In this document: positions 33,187 to 45,100 of the stretch, one piece after another
Position numbering within the stretch: position 1 is the stretch's first letter
Layout of the letters: each line of letters opens with the position of its first letter
Origin: Phoronis australis
Lineage: Eukaryota; Phoronida; Phoronidae
Length of the DNA stretch: 57,578 bases
Reading direction: 5' to 3'
Assembly: GCA_002633005.1 (NCBI GenBank)
Contig: NMRA01000806.1
Span: forward strand, 75,987-133,564
The notes under the pieces: model-generated
Database searches by the model: none
Told to the model about the DNA's origin: nothing
What the model saw: the letters and a program-made list of their open reading frames with translations, nothing else
Program-made: the position numbers and the translations under genes

Positions 33187-36100
33187 GTAAGTAAATAATT
33201 ATTATCTGACTTGAAAATAACGAAAATATTTATACGAACTTTGAATATTGTTATCATTGAAGGGACATAAATGACATGCTATAAATTTGATTTTAATTTC
33301 GTAGCTGAAACATTATTACCGTGTATGCGGGTATTTTTAAAAAGCTCATGCGTATCATAAGAACACAACATTCACTGCATGCATGAAGGTGGTGTTTTGA
33401 GACTAGACATCCGCTGTTCGCTAGCGTATCAGTCCATAGGATTTCATATTAACGCAGTTGCTAGAGTTCAAGTTCTTCGTCTTCTTATTAGCCGTTGTCC
33501 ACATCGCGCAAAGTCGTCTAACAGGCTCTCACTAACAATATCCGATTCGTGTTCGTCTACGTTTGGGTGTTCTGTTCTTAGCTAGTCCACTAGTCGCAAC
33601 AGCACGGTGCGGCGTAAATAAATCGGAGAATCTAAACGATTTGATCTTTGAATTACTTATCGTGCACTTTCCTTTGTTACATGTAGAATCGTCTGTTACA
33701 GTAGATTGAGCTAACTGGATACACAAACAGTGAATACTTTTGACTGTCGAATCCCAAGTAAATAATTAATAACTAAATTCCCTGCCTAAATTGCTATGTT
33801 AGGGAACATTTGTTTCGTTTCAATATCTTTGGAAGTTTTATCTCTTTTCAAAGTATTTTACTTTAATTTTATAGATGGGCATAAGCTGTCTTACAACATC
33901 TCTTGTGGCGTTTTGTTATTGTCCATGGTCTTACCAGAGATCATGATTTTTGTTTTACTTATTTTGTATTCTCTATTACTTGTATTCGTCAGATTAATGA
34001 CCTTATTTCACCTATCTCGGGCTTTCTTCTCCTCTGGTAACGAGCGTGCGACGCACGTATCATTTATAAACTATTCGGGATATATGTCGATCATAAATTA
34101 AGATTATAGTGATCACACCTCTCTCCTGAAAAGGAGGCTGATAAAATAAGAACGTAAACAGACCTGTGGACGTGACGGTTCCCTAGCAACTGAATGATAC
34201 GGTGCAATGCATATTGTAATACTATGAATGGGGATGTATTTTCAGTTTAAATAACAATCCAGTTTGTAATGTAACCGGTAACATGACTGACGACACCGTC
34301 TGACTGAGAACACAACAATGCAGAGTTGTTTCCGAAACGATCTCACCGGGGACAACCTCATGTGGGACAAGTGCACTCGCACTGTACATGGGCGGCGCAG
34401 CACTGAGAAAAGTGGTGCTATAGCCCCNCCATTCGGCCAGAGGTCAACGCTATATGTAATTCCCCCTCCCCTCCAAATCCCGTCGGCACTCGTGTTTGCT
34501 TCGCTCGTACAATTCCCTTCCTTGTCGACACCAGTTAACACCCAATTAACAGATTTACCTTGACCTTCTCGGCGGCCACTTAATGACCGAGGAGGCGCTC
34601 GCTACCATGCCCCCTCCCGGCCGCTTCCTACGACTATGACCACCGCAAAGGCTGTCAAACCACGCAGCGTATCTCTTTCCACTCTCTCCCAGTGAAGGAT
34701 CTTGGATGTTACAAGGGCGCCTGGCCACGTTTTCCAAAGGAGAAATGTTCAGATGTCAAATATCCTGAAAGCATATGCAGGCGGCTTCGCTTAGTTTAGC
34801 TGGCACCTTTCTTGTTTTTTGAAAATGGTTTGAAATGGTACTAAAGAATAAATCAACTGCCATGTATTTCGCCAACCTGGTCACTGCAAAGTGCCACTCA
34901 TTTCAGTAAACCTCCTCACCTCCACTCCGCCAATCTTGCGTGTTCCCACTTTCCAATTCAGCCTCCGCACACCCCATTACCAGGTTCGTTCCTCCCCCCA
35001 GTCTTCACCAATTCACCACCTCCCCTTGTAATGAATTGTATTCATGAGCTTCCCGGCACAAGCTGCGAATAAGGACAATCAACTGAGACATCATCATAAT
35101 ACGAGCCTTCTAATAATCACTGTGGCATAAATATCGCTGTAAAACTAGGCAAAAAATACCAAGAAGAAAAATAGCGAGATGATGCTATGACGTGATTTAT
35201 CGAAACAAACAGCTTTGTCAGACGGAGTAAATGGCTAACCTGCCCATCAGCAGGTGGACATTGAGGATTTGTCTCTTGTGGTTTGCCTGCTCAACTAGCT
35301 AAGCCCGACATCCAGCTCCGAAATCGCTGACAAGCTTTAAAATTCTATTTTCTGATTTTGAACACTGTGTTTGGTTCCCTTAAAAATGAGCATTTTAGTC
35401 ACAAATGTTTGTTTGCAGAAGTAGGTCATTTCAGCTATTTGGTCATCTTTTTTGAAGGAACGGCGTGTGATTCACCTCAGATCGAAAATGGAAATGTTAC
35501 CTTGAGCTGGCACCTAGGGGTACAAGAAGCAAAGATCACGTGCAACGAAAAGTATGATCTTATCAGCAGTGAAATTATCACGTGCAACAATGTGACTGGT
35601 CGTTGGCCCGATCGTGTCTTTTGTGGTGAGTATGGACAATAAAGCAGTCTGATTGACAGCCCTTTTGTATTAAAGAGTTTGCTGATAGTTGAATGGGACC
35701 GTGTTGACGAATTCACTTTTTTGTAAAATTTCAGGGATCAGATATTCCGCTTTTATATTTCCTCATGTAAAAAGAATACTTTTACGAGAGAGCAAATTGT
35801 AATAGGTCTGTCCAAAGCGTGGCACTCTAACTGTTCGAGTTTTGGAACGCACTTTGAATGAAGTACTCAATCTTACTTTATGAACAATAGTTAACTTGAA
35901 TGAAGTACCGAAGCCTAAATTTCCAGCTTGTAGTGAATAACTCATTTCAGTCACTTCCTTGCGACATACGCAAGTCCCAACTCTCCGAGATATTTTATCT
36001 TACAAATGTGGCAGAGTGTTATTGTCCTATGGAGCCGTAATGTTAAAACAGTCGATGGGTCCATCGACAAAAACGTACAGTGAATACATGTCGTTGCCTT

Positions 36101-39100
36101 ATAAGTTAAATAATTCAGGAGGGGTGGGTTCTAGCTGTGCTTCTAAACTTTGACACACATGGTTTGACCTCAGTTAAAATTTTGCACACAATGTCATTTT
36201 CTGTGTTGTTGCATTCAGTTTTGCAGGCGACACTCGCAGATGTACTGCACTGTACGTGTAACTGATTCGCGCGGTAAAAAAATGCAAACATTGGTTAAAG
36301 GGTAGAAACATCCAGTCTTACAAAAAGTGGAAAATGCCTGGAAAACATCTTGTCGTCAACTGCTAGACAGCGTAACATTTTAAAGAATTGCCAAGTATTT
36401 AGGGCTTTTATCCTCAAACTTTCGCTCAAATATAGGCGGCGCTGCGGCTGACTAAGTGGTGACTCTTAAAGAGGAATAAATGTTTATATACTTTGCATGT
36501 TTCCCAATCCCTTTAACCTATTTTCAATCTTACATGAAACATTATCGTATTTCCGACCATAACAAATTCATAAACGCTCTATTTTCGTTTTTTCATCGTC
36601 AGCACTAACAATTTGGGTCGACCTCGATACTTTGCCGTTAATCAACTGCTCAAGGGACTCGCCGGCCGATATTGATCACAGCATATCTGTCATCAGCGCT
36701 TTCTCTAGAGCGAATAGCTCCTATACATGTGTCAAGAACGTATCCGGCCTCATCTCGAACAGATGTGACACAAAAACCTTATGCGTTTTACCGGTGATTC
36801 CGAATGGTATCCTTAATGATACCATATGTCACGGTGCTGACGCACAGCTGCGCCTCCAGTACATCTGTAAGAAAGGTGGGTGACACAATAAGCATTTTGG
36901 ACAACCTGTAGTATGTTGATGTCATATTTGACCAAAAGCTGTGTTCATTGCATGTATTTCATTTACTGGTAAAATTACGTTTTCATGCCACAAAAGATTC
37001 CTATTCTCGTGATTACAGTAAAACAGTGAGCCTACTCTCAGTCACTCAATAACTTTTCAACGATTAGGGCCCATAACAAACGGAAAAGAGAAAATCTTGA
37101 ACTCACCTGTTTAAAATATAGTTGTCAGATCAACAGAATTTGAAAATTTGATATGCAAAACTTACGTTTGTGGAAATTACGCGACATCCGTGAAAGGTCA
37201 AGAATTTTTGGAAAAACGCAGTCACATGATTACGAACATCATCGGCCTATTTTACGAAAATATTCTTGATAATGACTTTGACATTTTAAGGCCAAACTTA
37301 AGTCTAAGACCTAGGTTCTTTTGCCATATCTTTAATCGAAAGAAGACGGTCTTCCATTTGAGACTGTTTAGGTACATAAAATGGAAATGTTGATGTTTGT
37401 TTGTAATGGAAAACGCGTTTCTAGAGCGTGGAATTTCTTAAAATGTTGTTAAAAACTGTCATTGAAATGGAGTCCGTTTGACTTCAACACCAATCACATA
37501 CATGTAATACACATACGGTGTGCACTGCCCTATTAAGACGTAGGGTGGCTTTGGAATCTGCCATCATACTGGCTACAACCTGATTGTGTTCTATCAGCAA
37601 CTTCGGATACACTCGCACTTTGTACAGTGAAGATTCATTTCACTCCTTCAGTGCGAGTGCAATTCACACGTAATACGGGTGCAGTGCTTCCGTTCCCTAG
37701 ACATCAGCTTGACTCCCATTAAATACTACTGTAGCGCGTACAGAGGTATAAAAGGTCTTCATTACAACTAGCCACCATATTCTTCCCATGGCAACAAAAT
37801 ATTGTGCCAGTGGGACTTTCTGTACAGCAATTCCACCTCAACGCTAACGCTGAAGTGCTAAGACATTGATGCATTTTCATCCTAGTTTCACTTACCTGGT
37901 TCCATTTCAAATGTCCAACATGTGGCTGCTTTAAGTTCAGAATACTAGGAAGTTCTCAACACCACAAAAGAAGCAATTTCATGTTTCTCATGCAAACCCA
38001 ATCTGACTTGCCCTATCACCAAATGCGTACCACGTCTATGAAAACTAAAAAATACAAAGCACTGTTCCTATGGCGTGCGTGTTAACGTTTATTTTTTTTC
38101 TGGCAGTGGAGGTGAATGGTCAACACAAGATTTGCCCGCCACCAAGCGTTAGGCACGGAGTCACGATTACAACTAATCGTTCCAACTATAGGGACATTGC
38201 ACGGTTTAGCTGCAGTCAGGGATACAAGTTGTACGGTCTCGACTATGCGATTTGTGAAGTTTCCGGTAGTTGGTCTACATTGCCTACTTGTAAAAGTAGT
38301 AAGTTATACAATTTTTGCTTATGGTCTGTAGTGAGATTTGTCTTTCTGCACCAGAACGCTGATCTTTCTGGGGTCATTGAATTAATGATTAGCGTTGCAT
38401 GACTACATCATGAAATATTCTAATTACAATCTCTGTTAAAGTCATTTTTGAATGTATAATTATCGGTTTTCACCATTTGCAATGTCAGTACTGATATTTT
38501 CTTACATAAGACGACTGTTAGGCCTAATCCTGTCACGCATGCTTGTTAAAAGAACACAATCGATTTACGGCAAAATGCATTTCGGGAATTACTTTTGAGG
38601 ATGACTGACTTCTTGAAGGTCTGGCCTTAGACTAGAGGTATAGAAAGCAAACTCTGATGTGTTTTTGTGGTTTCACGTCATGAAAATGGCCAACGCCGGA
38701 CTAAAAAACCGAGTATGTTAGAGCAAAATGTGAATGCCCGAAGCACAATAGAGGAGCAACTTCTCTAGTATAAGCATTTCTGAATCAAATCGAGCATCGG
38801 TTTTCCGTGCGAAACAGGTTAAAAATTTATACAAATGCCGAGGTAGACAGTCTGGTGGGTTTGCATTCCTCTCCAATCTTCCAGAAATAGCTTGACATTC
38901 CATTTCACACGTGAATGATCATCAGCTCAAATCGATACCACTTTTGAAAAAATTATGTTTGCAGTTTTAGATTAATTAACCTATTGAATCTGTCGCAGAG
39001 TCAAACTTTTTGGAATGATCTTGATTAATCGGCATGATTGTACAAATGTCTTTTCCCTAAATTTCCAAATCCGCTTTGAAGTTCGGATAACTGGATATCA

Positions 39101-42100
39101 ACATGTATTACTGTTAGCCTATACGGCCTTCATGGTCAACTATTACCAGAGCATTGTGTTATTGGACATGACGCCTGAGCATTAAAATGACGTGCACAGT
39201 AAGATAACGATTTTAATCGTTTTACCTGATTTAGAAGACGGTTATACATCTACAGGTCAAGTACATGTAGTTCAACATACGGGAGAAAGTTGTTGGTCAC
39301 TGTTGGTCTGTCGTCTAAGGTGGTTCATGTCATGTCGTATATATATATCCATACAATATGTTCAATATTAAAACGATCAACTATCACTCTTCCATTATCT
39401 ATGGCAAACACTAAGGTGTTCTGGGCAACGTCTTACTTGTGATGCGAAAAAATATACAGACATGCAACCGACCAGGACTGGCTTGACAGCAGGGGCATTT
39501 CCAACGTTTCAGAGTGCCAGTCAAATGGTTTATGGGCTTTTGTAGCAGAGTGAAGACGTACAGTGTAATGACATAGGACTCTGTTTTTCTTGTAATCATA
39601 ATTTGACCACCTCAGTGCATTGGAAATGACTGTTAAAACTGAGGGCATAAAACAACACCAAAATAGCAATATAGTACATTTTTGAAATAACGTCAAGGCA
39701 ATTTTAACGGTTTTAGTGTGAAGTTATCAAAATCACTCAAAGTAGTGATAACACATACAACAAGCTTAACAATAGCATGGTTTTCACCAAAGTGTAACCA
39801 TTTACCATATTAAATGTGTGGAAATGTGCAACTGAAATTATTTGAAAAACGAGAAAATGATCACCTGAATATAAGTCCCAGGTGGTTTCTGTTGTGTATG
39901 TACTGTGTTCAATATTCCAGCGATCGACTGTCAATCTCCTCCACCTGTTCCAAACACTAATGTCTCGTTCACAACTACCAACTTGTCCTCAGAGGCAACA
40001 TACACATGCAGACAACCAGGACATGTCATTAGAGGTTCCAACGTCACGGTGTGCCAGACAAACGGCAATTGGTCCAAAGTGGAGGATTGCCAACGTAAGC
40101 CTAACACATTTGACAGAGTCTCTTGTAATCGTTCTGTAAACATTTACTAATATAGAGGCACTGTACATGTAGCCTTAGGGAGTTTAAGTATGCACACGCA
40201 ATAATTCCAAATCTTAAGACTAGTATTCCAAATTTAGCTCCCATGATGGGTTCCTAACGTACATGTATCCATACAATATGTTCAATATTCAAGCGCTCGA
40301 CTATCACTCTCCATTATCTATGACAAACACTAATGTCTTCTAAGTAAGCACTTACTTGTGATGCGAAACATTATACAGACATGTAACCGACCAGGACTGA
40401 CTTGACAGCAGGGGCATTTCCAACGTTGCAGCATGTCAGTCAAATGGTTTATGGTCTTTTGTAGCACAGTGAAGACGTACAGAGTAATGACCTAGGGCTC
40501 TGTTTTTCTTGTAATCATACTATGACCACCTCAGTGCATTGCCAATGAGAGTTAGAAATGAGGGCACCAAACAACACCAAAATAGCCATATGATACATTT
40601 TTGAATTAACGCCAAGGCAATATTAACGGTTTTAGTGTGAAGTTATCAAAATCCTTCAAAGTAGTGAGTAACACATACAACAAGCTAAACAATAGCATGG
40701 TTTTCACCAAAATGTAACCATCTACCATAATAAATGTGTGGAAATGTTCACCTGAAATTATTTGAAAAACGTGAAAATTATCAGCGTAATATACTTGTAA
40801 GTCACAGGTCGCATCTGCTGTGTATGCACTGTGTTCAATATTCCAGCGATCGACTGTCAATCTCCTCCACCTGTTCCAAACACTAATGTCTCGTTCACAA
40901 CCACCAACTTGTCATCAGAGGCAATATACACGTGCAGAAAACCAGGACATGTCATTAGAGGTTCCAACGTCACGGTGTGCCAGACAAACGGCTCTTGGTC
41001 CAAAGTGGAGGATTGCCAACGTAAGCCTAACACTTTTGGCAAAGTCTCTTGTAATCGTTCTGTAAACATTTACAAATATAGAGGCACTGTACATGTAGCC
41101 TTAGGGTGTTCAAATATGCACACGTAATAATTCCAAATCTTAAGACTAGTATTCCGAAATTTAGATTCCATGAGGGGTTCCTATCGTACGTGTATCCATA
41201 CAATATGTTCAATTCAAGCGATCGACTATCACTCTGCATTATCTATGACAAACACTAATGTCTTCTACGCAAGCACTTACTTGTGATGCGAAACATTATA
41301 CAGGCATGCAACCGACCAGGACTGACTTGACAGCAGGGGCATTTCCAACGTTGCAGCGTGCCAGTCAAATGGTTTATGGTCTTTTGTAGCAGAGTGAAGA
41401 CGTACAGTGTAATGACCTAGGGCTCTGTTTTTCTTGTAATCATACTATGACCACCTCAGAGCTTTGCCAATGAGTGTTAGAAATGAGGGCAGTAACCAAC
41501 ACCAAAATAGCAATATTATACATTTTTGAATTAACGACAAGGCAATTTTAGCGGTTTTAGTTTGAAGTTATCAAAATCATTCAAAGTAGTGATTAACACA
41601 TGCAACAAGCTAAACAATAACATGGTTTTCACCAAAGTGTAACCATTTACCATATTAAATGTGTGGAAATGTGCACCTGAATTTATTTGAAAAACGTGAA
41701 AATGATCACCGGAATATAAGTCCCAGGTGGTTTCTGTTGTGTATGCGCTGTGTTCAATATTCCAGCGATCGACTGTCAATCTCCTCCACCTGTTCCAAAC
41801 ACTAATGTCTCGTTCACAACCACCAACTTGTCATCAGAGGCAACATACACATGCAGACAACCAGGACATGTCATAAGAGGTTCCAACGCCACGGTGTGCC
41901 AGACAAACGGCTCTTGGTCCAAAGTGGAGGATTGCCAACGTAAGCCTAACACTTTTGGCAGAGTCTCTTGTAATCGTTCTGTAAACATTTACAGATTTAG
42001 AGGCACTGTACATGTAACCTCAGGGTGTTTAAGTATGCACACGTAATAATTCGAAATCTTAAGTCTACCATTCGAAATTTAGGTCCCATTAGTGGTCCCT

Positions 42101-45100
42101 ATCCATGACGTAGAATTGTCGTGAAGACTAGACTACGACCTCAGGGGTCTCACGCTCCACCGACTTACCTACACTAATTTGAAAAGGGTTTGTCCAGTCA
42201 CGTGTCATGGGTCATAAGTCGAGATAATGCAAGTCATATTTCTTCAGGCAGCTCTCATCACCTCCCCATCGGCTTCATGGACAATAAAATGAAATCGGCC
42301 GAATGGATCTGTGATCCAAGACCTTCCAGAGTTGCCCTATTGACAACTCCAGGCGGTCTCTCACGAGGATTTACTGTTATGGTACATGTATCCATACAAT
42401 ATCAGATCAATATTCAAGCGATCGACTATCACTCTCCAGTATCTATGGTAAACACTAATGTCTCCTACGTAAGCACTTACTTGTGATCGGAAACAATATA
42501 CAGACATGCAACCGACCAGGACTGACTTGACAGCAGTGGCATTTCCAATGACTCAGAGTGCCAGTCAAATGGTTTATGGTCTTTTCGAGCAGAGTGAAGA
42601 CGTACAGTGTAATGACCTAGGGCTCTGGTTTTCTTGTAATCATACTGTTACCTACTCAGTGCTTTGGCAGTGGCGGACATAGAGGGGGCCAAGGGAGCCA
42701 TGGGCCGCCTTTAACTCTCCCAGATTCCATTTGGCAATTGGGGGTGCGAAGGTTTGACGAGAAAAATCCTGGCTAATACTCCGTCCTGGCTCCCTAACTT
42801 AAAATCCTGGATCCGCCCCTGTTTGGCAATGAGTGATTGAAATGAGGGCATAAAACAACACCAAAATAGAAATATTATATATATTTGAATTAACGTCAAA
42901 TCAATTTGAACGGTTTTAGTGTGAAGTTATCAAAATCATTCAAAGTAGTGATCAACTCATCCAACAAGCTAAACAATCACATGGTTTTCACCAAAGTGTA
43001 ACCATTTACCATATTAAATGTGTGGAAATGTGCACCTGAATTTATTTGAAAAACGTGAAAATGATCACCGGAATATAAGTCCCAGGTGGTTTCTGTTGTG
43101 TATGCTCTGTGTTCAATATTCCAGCGATCGACTGTCAATCTCCTCCACCTGTTCCAAATACTAATGTCTCGTTCACAACCACCAACTTGTCATCAGAGGC
43201 AACATACACATGCAGACAACCAGGACATGTCATAAGAGGTTCCAACGTCACGGTGTGCCAGACAAACGGCTCTTGGTCCAAAGTGGAGGATTGCCAACGT
43301 AAGCCTAACACTTTTGGCAGAGTCTCTTGTAATGGTTCTGTAAACATTTACAGATTTAGAGGCACTGTACATGTAGCATCAGGGTGTTTAAGTATGCACA
43401 CGTAATAATTCGAAATCTTAAGTCTACCATTCGAAATTTAGGTCCCATTAGTGGTCCCTATCCATGACGTAGAATTGTCATGAAGACTAGACTACGACCT
43501 CAGGGGTCTCACGCTCCACCGACTTAAATACACTAATTTGAAAAGGGTTTGTCCAGTCACGTGTTATGGGTCATAAGTCGAGATAATGCAAGTCATATTT
43601 CTTCAGGCAGCTCTCATCACCTCACCATCGGCTTCATGGACAATAAAATGGCATCGGCCGAATGGATCTGTGATCCAAGACCTTCCAGAGCTGCCCTATT
43701 GACAATTCCAGGCGGTCTCTCACGAGGATTTAATGTTATGGTACATGTATCCATACAATATCAGATCAATATTCAAGCGATCGACTATCACTCTCCAGTA
43801 TCTATGGTAAACACTAATGTCTCCTACGTAAGCACTTACTTGTGATCGGAAACAATATACAGACATGCAACCGACCAGGACTGACTTGACAGCAGTGGCA
43901 TTTCCAATGACTCAGAGTGCCAGTCAAATGGTTTATGGTCTTGTGGAGCAGAGTGAAGACGTACAGTGTAATGACCTAGGGCTCTGGTTTTCTTGTAATC
44001 ATACTGTTACCTACTCAGTGCTTTGGCAGTGGCGGACGTAGAGGGGGCCAAGGGGGCCATGGGCCGCCTTTAACTCTCCCAGATTCCATTTGGCAATTGG
44101 GGGTGCGTAGGTCTGACGAGAAAAATCCTGGCTAATACTCCGTCCTGGCTCCCTAAATTAAAATCCTGGATCCGCCCCTGTTTGGCAATGAGTGATTGAA
44201 ATGAGGGCATAAAACAACACCAAAATAGAAATATTATATATATTTGAATTAACGTCAAATCAATTTTAACGGTTTTAGTGTGAAGTTATCAAAATCATTC
44301 AAAGTAGTGATCAACTCATCCAACAAGCTAAACAATCACATGGTTTTCACCAAAGTGTAACCATTTACCATATTAAATGTGTTGAAATATACATCTGAAA
44401 GTATTTGAATAACGTGAAAATGATCAGCGGAATATAAGTCCCAGGTGGTTCCTGTTGTCTATGCGCTGTGTTTAATATTCCAGCGATCGATTGTCAATCT
44501 CCTCCAGTTGTTCCAAACACCAATGTCTCGTTCACAATCACCAACTTGTCATCGGAGGCAACATACACGTGCAGACAACCAGGATATGTCATTAGAGGTT
44601 CCAACGTTACGGTGTGCCAGACAAACGGCTCTTGGTCCAAAGTGGAAGGGTGCCAACGTAAGCCTAACACTTTTGGCAGAGTCTCTTGTAATCGTGCTGC
44701 AAACACTTACAATTAGGGGCACTGTACATGTAGCCTTAGGCAGTTTAAATATGCACACGTAATTATTCCAAATCTTAAGACTAGTATTCCAAATTTAGCT
44801 CCCATGATGGGTTCCTATCGTACATGTATCCATACAATATGTTCAATATTCAAGCGCTCGCTTATCACTCTCCATTATCTATGACAAACACTAATGTCTT
44901 CTACGTAAGCACTTACTTGTGATCGGAAACTATAAACAGACGTGCAACCGACCAGGTCTGACTTGACAGCAAGGGCATTTCCAACGTTGCAGCGTGCCAG
45001 TCAAATGGTTTATGGTCTTTTGTAGCAGAGTGAAGACGTACAGTGTAATGACATAGGGCTCTGTTTTTCTTGTAATCATATTATGACCACCTCAGTGCTT

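Noticed and set aside
33796-34101. 101-codon hydrophobic ORF in the first CCP-gene intron
   Set aside because: The composition is T-rich, which makes hydrophobic codons. No phase 1 acceptor and donor pair and no family resemblance.
43135-43347. Minus-strand ORFs of 70 codons repeated in each CCP unit
   Set aside because: They are exact antisense shadows of the live CCP exons and recur only because the exon does.
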